64,000 nucleotides of DNA from Croceicoccus ponticola. GTDB lineage: Bacteria > Pseudomonadota > Alphaproteobacteria > Sphingomonadales > Sphingomonadaceae. A program made the position numbers and the translations under genes. The DNA is taken from the NCBI RefSeq assembly GCF_004004515.1, contig NZ_RXOL01000005.1:105018-169017 (forward strand). Direction: 5' to 3'. The notes under the pieces are model-generated. The model did not search any database and had not been told where the DNA came from. It saw only the letters and a program-made list of their open reading frames with translations. This document shows positions 27,269-35,784 of the stretch, in pieces. Position 1 is the first letter of the stretch; every line of letters starts with the position of its first letter.

Positions 27269-27958
27269 TCACTCACTTGGTTTCCAAAGCCTTCCCTTCG
27301 CCACTGCTTCCTGTTCCGCATCAAGCGCAGGACCGCTTGCCATCTCTTGCACATGTGCCATCAGTTGAGCGCTGACAGTGCCGGCCTGACGATATTCGCC
27401 ATTCTTGATGTTATCGCCGTCAAGGCGTTCCAGCACACGCCAACCCTGCGTATCCTTGCACGCTATCCCGCCCTGTTCGGCAGCAGCGAAGGCTCGGCAA
27501 TAGGCACCGGAACCATCATGAAAACTGAGCAGGACACGAACGGGCGCACTCGCAGGTTGCGTGGCGACAAGCTGATCGTCGAGAGCCGTCGCAATCTGTT
27601 GGCTGGCATATCCTTCGGGAGCAGAACCAAGAGGGATGAACAAGGCCAGGATAAGGCATGCCGCAAGGGCAGGTCCCGCTATCCATCCCCAACGCGGGAT
27701 GCCAGACCGGGCTTTGCGTTGATCCGCCAGATCGACGACGTTGTCCTCGCGACGCAACAGTGCGGCAAGACTTTCCGGCACAGATTCATCAAGAATCGGC
27801 GCGTAATGCGCTGACAGCCGGGCACGCAGCGCGCGATGCGCGGCCACCTCCCGCGCCAGTTCCGGGTCAGCCTCCACGGCACGTTCGATTTCAGCGTGCT
27901 GCTTGGGATCGAGTTCGCCGTCGGCAAACGCCGCCAGTTCTTCGCGAGTCACGCTCAT
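27269..27958 (-). CDS. Anti-sigma factor (membrane-anchored)
   Basis: The start is taken at MSVTREELAAFADGELDPKQ, overlapping the sigma gene stop by four bases (ATGA), rather than the longer frame upstream. The N-terminal 60 residues form the sigma-binding anti-sigma domain. One membrane segment (WGWIAGPALAACLILALFIPL) lies at about 95-115. The rest is periplasmic. There is no HxxxCxxC zinc motif in the N-terminus; two cysteines in the periplasmic part (AYCRAF, GIACKD) could sense redox or form a disulfide. It should hold the ECF factor inactive until a signal in the envelope releases it. Confidence 0.88.
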   Translation of the reverse strand: MSVTREELAAFADGELDPKQHAEIERAVEADPELAREVAAHRALRARLSAHYAPILDESVPESLAALLRREDNVVDLADQRKARSGIPRWGWIAGPALAACLILALFIPLGSAPEGYASQQIATALDDQLVATQPASAPVRVLLSFHDGSGAYCRAFAAAEQGGIACKDTQGWRVLERLDGDNIKNGEYRQAGTVSAQLMAHVQEMASGPALDAEQEAVAKGRLWKPSE

Positions 27959-28461
27959 GCCACTTCCCCCAGTTTCGCGAGCAAGGCATCGCGTCCCCGA
28001 ACCAGACGGGAATTCAACGTTCCCACCGGGCATCCGACGATCTCGGCCGCTTCGCGATAGCTATAGCCTTCCACCATCACCAGAAGCACAGCCTCGCGCT
28101 GGTCATCGGGCAAGCTCGTCAGGGCACGGTCGACATCGTTGATCTCCACTGCAGCTTCCTGTCCACCGACAGCACCTATGGAAACACCCGCCTCTTCCGA
28201 CGCGAATGTCTGCGATCGGCGTTGCCGTGCACGTTGCTCGTCAATCCACAAATTCCGCATGATCCGGTACATCCAGCTGTCGAGACGCGTGCCGGGCTCG
28301 TAACTTTCGCGACGAGATAGAGCGCGCTCGATGGTCATCTGGCAGAGATCGTCTCCATCGGACCGATCGCGCGACAGGCCGATTGCGAAACGCCGCAACC
28401 GGGGCAACAGGGCCAGCACGCCATCTTCGAAACGATTGCTCAGGGTTTCTCTGCCTTTCAT
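27955..28461 (-). CDS. ECF sigma-70 factor
   Basis: 168 residues, with region 2 (LLPRLRRFAIGLSRD, DLCQMTIERAL, RLDSWMYRIMRNLWID) and region 4 (SLPDDQREAVLLVMVEGYSYREAAEIVGC split by short gaps, then GTLNSRLVRGRD). The start ATG lies only five bases from the predicted -10 element of the divergent promoter, so the transcript may be leaderless. It is cotranscribed with its anti-sigma factor and divergent from the secreted protease, and the same -35/-10 pair before the protease and secreted-protein genes suggests that these are its regulon. Confidence 0.92.
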   Translation of the reverse strand: MKGRETLSNRFEDGVLALLPRLRRFAIGLSRDRSDGDDLCQMTIERALSRRESYEPGTRLDSWMYRIMRNLWIDEQRARQRRSQTFASEEAGVSIGAVGGQEAAVEINDVDRALTSLPDDQREAVLLVMVEGYSYREAAEIVGCPVGTLNSRLVRGRDALLAKLGEVA

Positions 28462-28493
28462 GGATTAAACGGATGAGCCCGTGCGTTTCATCC
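28462..28493. promoter_or_regulatory. Bidirectional ECF-type promoter (32-bp imperfect palindrome)
   Basis: On the plus strand GGATT-N17-CGTTT precedes the protease gene. On the minus strand the same bases read GGATG-N17-CGTTT towards the sigma gene. Both strands share the fuller form AAACG-N12-CGTTT. Spacing fits ECF promoters. One site therefore could drive both divergent units. Confidence 0.7.
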
Positions 28494-28517
28494 ATGCTTA
28501 AGGCAGAATTTTGAACA

Positions 28518-29750
28518 ATGGCACCGATGAGACCCATTTACCTTCTGATTATGGCCGCTCTAGCGGCAACAGCCATGCCGGCAACGGCACAACTGGGCTT
28601 GCCGCCAATCGGCCTGCCGCCGCTGGGCGATGTCACGGACACGATCAGCGATACGCTTGAGGATACGAATGCCGGCATCGCGCGGGCTTCAGGCAAGCTG
28701 CTGCGCATTCGCGACAACAGGATTGCGAACCTTTTGCGTAATCATGCTGATGCCGTGGAACGGGACCGTAATGGCGATCCAGCACGACGCGGAGAGCTGT
28801 TCCTTCTCGATGCTGATCCCGATGCGCTGGCCATTGCCCAGCAGGCAGGATTTGTCATTCGGGGTGCCGAGCAAATCGACGGCCTGGATATAGGGCTGGT
28901 GCGGCTGAGCGTTCCCAGCTCACTTTCGTTGGCGGATGCTGAAAAAACGTTGCAGGCCCTGTTACCCGATGCCACCATTAGCGCAGATAATCTTCACTTC
29001 CCGGCTAGTGGTTCGAACGCATCGCCCCCGCTGGCGATGTTGACCTCGTCGACAGCATCCATTCGTTCTGCCGTCGGCATGATCGACGGTGCGCCTGGTA
29101 ATCATGTCAGGCCGTCGGCCATGCGCGGCTTTGCCCAAGGCGCACCTTATCCAAGCAATCACGGCAGCGCGATCGTCTCACTCCTCGAACACGCGGGCGT
29201 GAAGGACATTCGCGTGGCCGATGTTTACGGTAATGACCCAGCAGGCGGCAATGCGTTGGCCATTGCCCAGGCACTGGGTTGGCTGACCAAGGGCGGTGCC
29301 AAAGTGATCTCGATCAGTCTGGTCGGCCCCCGCAACGCCTTGCTGGAAAGAGCGGTCGCCTCTGTGCAGCGCGAGGGCGTGATCGTTGTCGCCGCAGTCG
29401 GAAACGATGGTCCTGCGGCACCGCCCGCCTATCCGGCGTCCTATGACAGCGTATTGGCTGTGACGGCCGTCGACGGGCGTAATCGCGCTTTGATCGAGGC
29501 TGGCAAGGCCAGACATCTCGATTACGCCGCGCCCGGCGCTGGTCTGCGTGTCCGCAACGCTGAGGGCGAGCGTACGCGAGTACGCGGCACCTCGTTTGCC
29601 GTGCCTTTGGTGGCCGCTAGAGTCGCCGCCTATCCCGGCGACAGATCACAGATCATCACGCAGCTCGATAAGGAAGCCATAGATCTCGGCAAGAAGGGCA
29701 CCGACGATACCTACGGTCGCGGCCTTCTATGCGGCGATTGCCGTCCGTGA
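28518..29750 (+). CDS. Secreted S8 (subtilisin-like) serine peptidase
   Basis: The 410-residue protein has a signal peptide ending at PATAQ. A 160-residue prodomain-like part follows, then a compact subtilase core: catalytic Asp in VGMIDGAPG (about 190), His in SNHGSAIVSLL (about 215), oxyanion Asn in AAVGNDG (about 296) and Ser in RGTSFAVP (about 358). All key residues are present. The core is short and ends GLLCGDCRP. It is probably periplasmic or exported. It lies divergent from, and likely controlled by, the ECF factor. Proteolysis of an envelope component or of the next gene product is a possible role. Confidence 0.9.
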   Translation: MAPMRPIYLLIMAALAATAMPATAQLGLPPIGLPPLGDVTDTISDTLEDTNAGIARASGKLLRIRDNRIANLLRNHADAVERDRNGDPARRGELFLLDADPDALAIAQQAGFVIRGAEQIDGLDIGLVRLSVPSSLSLADAEKTLQALLPDATISADNLHFPASGSNASPPLAMLTSSTASIRSAVGMIDGAPGNHVRPSAMRGFAQGAPYPSNHGSAIVSLLEHAGVKDIRVADVYGNDPAGGNALAIAQALGWLTKGGAKVISISLVGPRNALLERAVASVQREGVIVVAAVGNDGPAAPPAYPASYDSVLAVTAVDGRNRALIEAGKARHLDYAAPGAGLRVRNAEGERTRVRGTSFAVPLVAARVAAYPGDRSQIITQLDKEAIDLGKKGTDDTYGRGLLCGDCRP

Positions 29751-29768
29751 AATTTTTTTGCCTGCCAT

Positions 29769-29795
29769 GAATTAAACGTCCGACGCGATCCGTTT
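29769..29795 (+). promoter_or_regulatory. ECF-type promoter before secreted-protein gene
   Basis: GAATT-N17-CGTTT, with ATTAAACG-N12-CGTTT identical in layout to the promoter at 28462. The distance to the next start (about 55 bases) is normal. Confidence 0.65.
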
Positions 29796-29850
29796 TCTCA
29801 TCGAACGGACGGACCAAGCCCCGTTCCCTAATCGATGAAAGGACAGGATC

Positions 29851-30696
29851 ATGAAGACCTTCTTTATCTCTACCGCAATCGTCGCTCTTGCTGCTGCGGC
29901 CCCTGCCCACGCCCAGATTCTGGGCGGTGGTGGCGGCCTTGGCGGAATGATTGGCGGCACCCTGAACGGTCAAGGCTCCATCGGCGGCCCGCTGAGCGCG
30001 CCGACCGAGACCGTGCGATCCGCGACGCGCGGCACAGTCGATGCCACCGCTAAGGCGGACGGTAACAAGTCGGTCGATACGCGAAGCGGCAGCGTTGCGG
30101 CCAATGGTAGCGCAGACGCTGGCATTGCAGGCTCGGTTGCTCACGCCACCCAGGCCCCTGTCGGAAATATTACCGGAACCGGTTCGGCTAGTGGATCGGC
30201 CTCAGGTAGCGGCAGCGCCAATGCCCAGTTGATCGGAACCGATCAGGTTCGCTCGACTGTGGGCTCTGCAGTTGGGGCCGCGAGCAGCGTTGCCACTCAG
30301 GCCCAGGGTACGGTTAATGGTGCAGCGAACACCGCAGCGAACGTCGCGGGCAATGTCTCCGGCACCGCTCAGGGTTCGGCCAATGGCATTACCGGACTTG
30401 CCGCCGGTCAACTCGCCGCCGCGGGCAGTGCTGCTGCGCAGGTCGATGGAGCCTTCGCAATTGCTAGCGGCACGCCTGTCTCCGGACCCGATGGCAATAC
30501 GCTGGGCGCTGTAAGCCAGGTTGTTGCCAATGCGCAAGGACAGGTCGAGCAGGTGCTCGTCAATGTCGATGGCATGAATGCCTTGCTCCCGGCTGGCAAT
30601 TTCAGTGCCAGCGGCGATGCGCTAGTGTCCGCAATGAGCGAAGGCGAAGTTCGCCAGGTCGCCGAGCAGCAGGCTGAGGAACCCACAGCCGAATAA
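29851..30696 (+). CDS. Secreted low-complexity protein with PRC-barrel-like C-terminus
   Basis: This 281-residue protein has a signal peptide (ends APAHAQ) followed by a glycine-rich patch. About 130 residues rich in Ala, Gly, Ser, Thr and Asn follow, with repeats such as GSASGSASGSGSAN and GAANTAANVAGNVSG. The last 80 residues (GTPVSGPDGNTLGAVSQVV, QVLVNVDGMNALLP) resemble a PRC-barrel fold. The family is common in sphingomonads but has no established function that I know of. An ECF-type promoter sits upstream, so it is probably an envelope stress product, perhaps a surface or matrix component processed by the protease encoded before it. Confidence 0.75.
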   Translation: MKTFFISTAIVALAAAAPAHAQILGGGGGLGGMIGGTLNGQGSIGGPLSAPTETVRSATRGTVDATAKADGNKSVDTRSGSVAANGSADAGIAGSVAHATQAPVGNITGTGSASGSASGSGSANAQLIGTDQVRSTVGSAVGAASSVATQAQGTVNGAANTAANVAGNVSGTAQGSANGITGLAAGQLAAAGSAAAQVDGAFAIASGTPVSGPDGNTLGAVSQVVANAQGQVEQVLVNVDGMNALLPAGNFSASGDALVSAMSEGEVRQVAEQQAEEPTAE

Positions 30697-30712
30697 ACCC
30701 CCGACCGTCAGT

Positions 30713-30744
30713 GCTCCTGGAGAAGCATACGTTTCTCCAGGAGC
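30713..30744 (+). terminator. Strong hairpin after secreted-protein gene
   Basis: The 12-bp perfect stem GCTCCTGGAGAA / TTCTCCAGGAGC has an 8-base loop. There is no T run, so it may act as a stability hairpin or an imperfect terminator. Confidence 0.55.
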
Positions 30745-30841
30745 ATCTTGGAACGACAATTACAGCACCACGGAAGCTTTAGCACGCGAGGCGGCTGCTT
30801 TGCGTGACCTTGGCTTGCGTCAATATGACAGGACCAGAATC

Positions 30842-31645
30842 ATGCGCTGCCTGCTTTCCCTTTCGCTTCTTCTCATGCCCGTGTCAGCGCTCGCCAATGA
30901 GAGTGGCGTACCCGTTGCCCCCGAGAAGAACGATGGACCCAAGATCGAGGTATCGAGCGGTGTCGAATATGAAGAAGGCGACTATGGCACCGATACAAAG
31001 ATCAACATTTTGTCCGTCCCGACCAGCCTCAAGGTGACGACAGGAGACCTCCAGCTTATCGCGACATTGCCCTATCGACGGGTCGAGGGCCCTGCAAACG
31101 TCGTCCCGGGTGGGGTCCTCGGCCTGCCAATCCTGTTCGATCCGAACCAGCCGCAAGGCGAGAACGTCACGCGCGAAGGTTGGGGCGATCTCGAGATTGG
31201 CGCAGTTTATTCTATCCCGACGAACATTGTGAACATGGCGCTTTCAGGTTCGGTCAAATTGCCGACCGCAGAGGACAATCTCGGCACTGGTGAAACCGAC
31301 TACACCCTCGGGGCGGAAGTATCGAAGCCGCTTTCCGGCGGCATCATACCTTTCGCTAGCTTCACCTATACGCTGCCCGGTAGCCCGGATGGCTACTCGT
31401 TGCAGGACAGCTATGCCGCGTCAGGAGGACTTGCGGCTATGATTGGCAGCCAGACACAAGCTTACGTGTCCTACCGCTATGCCGACAACGCAAGCGAACT
31501 GGTTACCAGTGACCAACGTCTGATCACTGGTCTGAACAGCCGCATTGGCAAAGCTCTGTCGCTTGGTGTCTATGGCTCCGCAGGTCTTACCGAAGGTGCA
31601 CCAGAGTTCGCGACAGGCCTGCGCATCGGGGTGGCATTGAACTGA
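30842..31645 (+). CDS. Outer-membrane beta-barrel protein (transporter-like)
   Basis: The start is placed at MRCLLSLSLLLMPVSALANE, a clear signal peptide; the frame is open 14 codons upstream. The mature 250 residues alternate in barrel fashion (DLQLIATLPYRRV, WGDLEIGAVYSIPTNIVNMALSG broken by turns, VSKPLSGGIIPFASFTYTLPG) and end GLRIGVALN. It resembles MetA-pathway-of-phenol or transporter-type barrels in general appearance. GGAAC-N16-CGGA about 80 bases upstream could be a weak ECF-type promoter, which would make it part of the same stress regulon. Confidence 0.7.
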   Translation: MRCLLSLSLLLMPVSALANESGVPVAPEKNDGPKIEVSSGVEYEEGDYGTDTKINILSVPTSLKVTTGDLQLIATLPYRRVEGPANVVPGGVLGLPILFDPNQPQGENVTREGWGDLEIGAVYSIPTNIVNMALSGSVKLPTAEDNLGTGETDYTLGAEVSKPLSGGIIPFASFTYTLPGSPDGYSLQDSYAASGGLAAMIGSQTQAYVSYRYADNASELVTSDQRLITGLNSRIGKALSLGVYGSAGLTEGAPEFATGLRIGVALN

Positions 31646-31675
31646 TCGGCGGTCCCGCTGAAGGCGGGCCGCCGA
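31646..31675 (+). terminator. GC-rich hairpin terminator-like
   Basis: TCGGCGG and CCGCCGA arms with an inner CCCGC/GCGGG stem lie immediately after the barrel gene stop. Confidence 0.6.
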
Positions 31676-31933
31676 ATGCCTTAAACTGGGCCGGTTACGG
31701 ACTGGCAGCTTTTGGACGAGCAGCTTACCAAAGCTGAAGTCGCCCTTGCTGGGGAATAAACACAGGTCACGGGGTTGTGACAAGTATCACGGCGATCATT
31801 TCGTCCGGTTAGTTCCGCCTGGCCTAAGGTTCGTGCCTGGTTCTTCGTTTTACTGGCCCATCTGCTCAAGTGGCCGAATACGTGCCTTGATCAGGGTTGC
31901 TGGCAGGCTCTCTCACCAGTTGGGCAGAACCCC

Positions 31934-32677
31934 TTAAGCCATGGCTTTGCGAGCGTTATCCTGGAGTTGCTCCATCAGCCTTCGAAACGGAAAAGGCCCG
32001 TGACTTATTCGAGCTACACCAGCCTTCGTCCATTCCTGCTTTGAAGGAGCGCCGGGAAAAGCGATCAGGTTGAGCGGCAGCGGGACCTCACGCACCACTC
32101 GCTCAACCTGCTTCGGGTCAGCCAGGCGCGGAACGAAAAAGCCGCTAGCACCCGCTTCTGCAAATGCCTGACCGCGCTCGATCACGCGATCGACGAGTTC
32201 TTCGTCATGATCGGAGGACTTGAGAAAAAGGTCGGTTCGCGCGTTGAGGAAAAAATCCTGGCCAACTGCACGCCGGATGGCGGATATTCGCTCTATCTGC
32301 ACTTCCAGGGGGTGCAAACCTTCACCCCCGATCACCTGATCTTCGAAGTTGCACCCAATCACACCTGCTTCTTTCAGTCTGGTGACATTTGCAGCCCCTC
32401 GCGCCGGATCGACGGAGTACCCACCTTCGAAATCAACCGTCAGCGGAAGGTCCGTTGCGGCGAGAATTCGCCGGGCATTTTCGATGACATAGTCGAGGGG
32501 AACCTTATGACCGTCACCGAAGCCACTCGCGTCCCCGACAGGATGGCTACCGGTTGCGAGAGCTTTCGCTCCAGCCGCAGCGACAGCATTGGCGCTGCCG
32601 GCATCCCAGATATTATACAGCACGAGCGGGCTTCCCGGGACATGTAGCGCCGCGAAGGTTTCAAAACTGGACGGCAT
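31934..32677 (-). CDS. Isocitrate lyase/PEP mutase family protein
   Basis: The start is taken at MPSSFETFAALHVPGSPLVL, preceded by CGAGGGACC; the frame extends 19 codons upstream without support. The 247-residue TIM-barrel protein has LYNIWDAGSANAVAAAG, the metal-site aspartate region LTVDFEGGYS and the GCNFEDQ strand, all typical of the short PEP-mutase-like group. Members cleave or form C-C or P-C bonds of 2-oxo acids (for example oxaloacetate or methylisocitrate type); the substrate here is not predictable. It is transcribed away from the ECF41 cassette and probably independent of it. Confidence 0.85.
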   Translation of the reverse strand: MPSSFETFAALHVPGSPLVLYNIWDAGSANAVAAAGAKALATGSHPVGDASGFGDGHKVPLDYVIENARRILAATDLPLTVDFEGGYSVDPARGAANVTRLKEAGVIGCNFEDQVIGGEGLHPLEVQIERISAIRRAVGQDFFLNARTDLFLKSSDHDEELVDRVIERGQAFAEAGASGFFVPRLADPKQVERVVREVPLPLNLIAFPGAPSKQEWTKAGVARISHGPFPFRRLMEQLQDNARKAMA

Positions 32678-32809
32678 GAGGGTCCCTCGAACTGAAAACT
32701 GAAATTGGCACGCGTTGATATGCTTCAGATGCACTGTCGTAAAGCCGCCTCTCTGAGAGCCCGTTCATCGCAATCCAGTTAGTACTCTGCAGAAAAATGC
32801 ACGGGTCCA

Positions 32810-32836
32810 TGTCACGTTGGCCTGCTTCGCATCGTC
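32810..32836 (+). promoter_or_regulatory. ECF41-type promoter
   Basis: TGTCACG-N16-CGTC lies 34 bases upstream of the first gene of the cassette. ECF41 factors are known to recognise a TGTCACA...CGTC type promoter placed before their partner gene. Confidence 0.7.
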
Positions 32837-32869
32837 TTGTTCGTGAAGCATCCCAAAGGAGCCACGAAC

Positions 32870-33625
32870 ATGAAGATTGTCATCATCGGAGGAACCGGCC
32901 TGATCGGTTCAAAAACGGTCGCAGAGTTGAACGCACGCGGCCACGAAGCGATCGCAGCCGCGCCCTCGACCGGCGTCGATACCATCACTGGTGACGGGCT
33001 GGACACCGCTCTGGAAGGGGCTTCGATCGTCATCGACCTCGCCAACTCTCCTTCGTTCGAAGATGCCACAGCGATGGAATTCTTCCAGGTTTCGGGTAGG
33101 AATCTGCTTGCCGCCGCTAGCAAGGCAGGTGTGCACCACCACATCGCGCTGTCGGTAGTGGGCACGGAGAAATTGCAGGCGAGCGGTTACTTTCGCGCCA
33201 AACAGGCGCAGGAGGAGCTGATCAAGGCATCCGGAACTCCCTATACGATCATCCACTCCACGCAGTTCTTCGAATTCATGGGAGCGATTGCGAACGGTGC
33301 CACGGAAGGCGGCACCGTTCGCCTGTCATCGGCCTTAATCCAGCCGATCATTTCCGACGATGTTGCGATCGCCGTTGCCGACATTGCCCTGGCCGAACCA
33401 GCGAACGCAGTGGTCGAGATTGCCGGACCGGAGCGTCAGCCGATCTCAGTCATGGTCGCCCGATTCCTGACCGCTGCAGGCGATCCTCGCGTCGTGGTAT
33501 CGGATGATACTGCCGCATATTTCGGAGTGGTGCTCGACGAATTGTCGTTGATCCCCGCCGGACCTGCCCTGATCGCACCAACGGCGTTCCAGACCTTCCT
33601 GGATCGCGGGGAGTTGCGGACATGA
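32870..33625 (+). CDS. NmrA-like NAD(P)-binding oxidoreductase/epimerase of ECF41 cassette
   Basis: The ATG at 32870 is chosen because GGAG precedes it and the Rossmann motif starts at once (MKIVIIGGTGLIGSKTVAEL, with GGxGxxG). The 251-residue product is an atypical SDR of the NmrA/SDR_a5 group, with SVVGTEKLQASGYFRAKQAQE in the position of the usual Tyr-x-x-x-Lys pair. ECF41 loci typically encode a carboxymuconolactone decarboxylase, an oxidoreductase or an epimerase. This gene fills the oxidoreductase/epimerase role and is directly behind the ECF41 promoter. It overlaps the next gene by four bases (ATGA). Confidence 0.85.
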   Translation: MKIVIIGGTGLIGSKTVAELNARGHEAIAAAPSTGVDTITGDGLDTALEGASIVIDLANSPSFEDATAMEFFQVSGRNLLAAASKAGVHHHIALSVVGTEKLQASGYFRAKQAQEELIKASGTPYTIIHSTQFFEFMGAIANGATEGGTVRLSSALIQPIISDDVAIAVADIALAEPANAVVEIAGPERQPISVMVARFLTAAGDPRVVVSDDTAAYFGVVLDELSLIPAGPALIAPTAFQTFLDRGELRT

Positions 33626-34215
33626 GCCGGATGAAACTCTACTATGCGCCGGCTGCCTGCAGCCTGGCTGATCACATCGCGCTTCATGAGATCGGCGATC
33701 CGTTCGATATTGAGCGTGTGAACATTCGCACTCACATGACGGAAAGCGGGATCGACTTCAGGACGGTGAGCGCAAAAGGATATGTTCCAGCCCTGACTTT
33801 GGCAGATGGGCAGCTACTTACCGAAAACATCGCCGTGCTCGATTATCTGGCGACCCTGCATCCGCATCTCGCGCCACCGGGTCCGCTCGGACGAAGCCGG
33901 CTGGTAGAGGCACTGGCCTTCATTTCGACCGAACTGCACCGCGCATTCAAACCGATGTGGCACGGCGGCTCGGAGGCCGAGCGAGCGCGGGCTGCTGAGA
34001 CGGTGACCGGCCTGTTGACCCTGATGAGTAATGAAATGAAGGGGCCCTTCCTCTTTGGCGACCAGCCCACGGTGGCCGACTTCTATCTGTTCGTCATGCT
34101 GGAGTGGGCCAAGCGCTTCGAGGTCGCCGTTCCCGGGCCAATGGCGCATTTGCGCGAGCGTATGCGTGAGCGGCCAGCGGTCATCGCAGCCCTTCGAACC
34201 GAAGGTCTGCTCTGA
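33622..34215 (+). CDS. Glutathione S-transferase (beta-like)
   Basis: The 197-residue protein has the N-terminal thioredoxin-like domain (MKLYYAPAACSLADHIALHE, with the beta-class cysteine and following Ser) and the VPALTLADGQLLTENIAVLDYL cis-proline and glutathione-gamma-glutamyl site. The all-helical C-terminal domain has FGDQPTVADFYLF. It probably conjugates or reduces electrophiles. It is translationally coupled to the oxidoreductase and part of the ECF41 operon; GST is a less usual member of such cassettes. Confidence 0.9.
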   Translation: MSRMKLYYAPAACSLADHIALHEIGDPFDIERVNIRTHMTESGIDFRTVSAKGYVPALTLADGQLLTENIAVLDYLATLHPHLAPPGPLGRSRLVEALAFISTELHRAFKPMWHGGSEAERARAAETVTGLLTLMSNEMKGPFLFGDQPTVADFYLFVMLEWAKRFEVAVPGPMAHLRERMRERPAVIAALRTEGLL

Positions 34216-34251
34216 CACGAAACCTGATATAGGACAGAACGGAGATTCCTA

Positions 34252-34716
34252 ATGGTACCCCGTATCGACAATCCTTTTGCGAAGGCCGCCGCTGCCATCA
34301 AAGGCATGTACGCGGTCGAAGGCGCCATTGCCGCAAGCCTGGACAAGACCGTGCTCCAGCTCGTGAAATTGCGCGCCTCGCAAATGAACGGCTGCGCTTA
34401 TTGCCTGCACATGCACGCCATTGAGGCGCGGGCCAATGGCGAGAGCGAGATGCGCATCTATCTGCTCGACGCCTGGCGTGAATCCTCGCTTTATTCGGCG
34501 CGCGAACGGGCCGCTCTGGCATGGACTGAAGCACTGACGAACGTTTCGCGCACCGGAGCACCGGACGATGATTATGCACTCGTCGAGGCAGCGTTCGATG
34601 AAGTGGAACGGGTCCATCTGACCTTGGCCATCGGATCGATCAACCTGTGGAACCGGTTGCAGGTAGGCCTGCGCGCCATTCATCCGACCGGGAAAAGTCA
34701 TGCGCCAACTGCCTGA
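34252..34716 (+). CDS. Carboxymuconolactone decarboxylase/AhpD-like protein
   Basis: 154 residues of the CMD/AhpD fold. The core LVKLRASQMNGCAYCLHMHA holds the CxxC redox pair with the downstream histidine, typical of the peroxidase-like AhpD members rather than true decarboxylases. It is the classical ECF41 partner. It overlaps the sigma gene by 17 bases, which couples their translation and fixes the cassette as one operon. Confidence 0.92.
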   Translation: MVPRIDNPFAKAAAAIKGMYAVEGAIAASLDKTVLQLVKLRASQMNGCAYCLHMHAIEARANGESEMRIYLLDAWRESSLYSARERAALAWTEALTNVSRTGAPDDDYALVEAAFDEVERVHLTLAIGSINLWNRLQVGLRAIHPTGKSHAPTA

Positions 34717-35575
34717 CGCGACTGAAATATTCGAGACGCAACGACCGCGGCTGCTGCGCTTGGCCTATCGCATGCTGAGTTCGGTCAGCGAGGCGCAGGA
34801 CGTCGTGCAGGACGCCTGGCTACGCTGGCAGCGCACGGACCTGTGGGCAGTGCAGAATGCGTCCGCATTTCTTAGCCGGATCGTCACCCGACTCTGCCTT
34901 GATGCGATGAAGTCTGCCCGCGTTCGCCGCGAAACCTACATCGGCAGCTGGTTGCCCGATCCCCTTCCGGAGCCAGATGACGATCTCAGAGCCGATAACC
35001 TGACCTTGACCTTGATGCTGGCTCTCGAACGACTGTCACCCTTGGAGCGCGCGGCGTTTCTGCTGCATGACGTGTTCGACACACCGATGGCTGAGATCGC
35101 AGCAACCCTCGACCGCGACGTGGCGGCGGTCAGGCAGCTGGCCTCACGCGCCCGGCGCAATGTGCAATTGGACAGACCGCGTTACAGCGTCGATCGCGAA
35201 GAAGGAGATCGGATTGCGAAGGCGTTCTTTGACGCCACAAGCACCGGCAACATTGCCGCGCTTCAGGCAATCCTCGGCGAAGCAGTGAAGGTCGTTTCGG
35301 ACGGAGGTGGGAAGGTTCATGCGTTCCCGAACGCAATCGTCGGTATTGAGAAGTCACTGCGCCTCTATGCGGGCTTGTTCAGGAAGTACGGCAGTTCCGA
35401 AATCATTGTTCAGCGCGTCTGGATCGATGGGCTGCCAGGGTACGTCAGCAGGTACAATGGCATCTTGCAGACAACGGCATTTGAAATCGATGACGGCCGG
35501 ATAACCGCCATCTACAAGACACGGAACCCTGACAAGCTACTCCATATCGTGGGGGCTCCTGGTTTGGTCCAGTGA
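34700..35575 (+). CDS. ECF41/SigJ-type sigma factor with SnoaL-like C-terminal extension
   Basis: The 291-residue protein has sigma region 2 (LLRLAYRMLSSVSEAQDVVQDAWLRW split by short gaps), the linker WLPDPLPEP and region 4 (LSPLERAAFLLHDVFDTP, EIAATLDRDVAAVRQLASRAR). A NTF2/SnoaL-like domain of about 100 residues follows. The extension carries DGGGK and NPDKL, the motifs described as diagnostic for ECF41 and as controlling its activity in place of a separate anti-sigma factor. The gene order oxidoreductase-GST-CMD-sigma fits an autoregulated redox or xenobiotic response. Confidence 0.93.
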   Translation: MRQLPDATEIFETQRPRLLRLAYRMLSSVSEAQDVVQDAWLRWQRTDLWAVQNASAFLSRIVTRLCLDAMKSARVRRETYIGSWLPDPLPEPDDDLRADNLTLTLMLALERLSPLERAAFLLHDVFDTPMAEIAATLDRDVAAVRQLASRARRNVQLDRPRYSVDREEGDRIAKAFFDATSTGNIAALQAILGEAVKVVSDGGGKVHAFPNAIVGIEKSLRLYAGLFRKYGSSEIIVQRVWIDGLPGYVSRYNGILQTTAFEIDDGRITAIYKTRNPDKLLHIVGAPGLVQ

Positions 35576-35784
35576 CGAGCAGGTCTCGTCATTGAGATTT
35601 CCCGCAGATATATCTCTTTGCGCTTGTACCGGCGAGTGTTGGGCCGGAAACCGACTGGCAGCTTTCAGTGCGAGAAAATGGGAAAGCTGCCTCTCAAGTG
35701 GGCGAAGGTTTCTAGATTTTGCTAGTCAGCAGTTCGTTTCCATTAGCATGAATACGGGCCTGCAAGCTCAATCACCCGGCTCTG

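Noticed and set aside
31680..31933. Similarity between 31690 and 35643 (GACTGGCAGCTTT with flanking words), possibly a dispersed repeat
   Set aside because: The match is short and imperfect and no element boundaries or gene could be defined.
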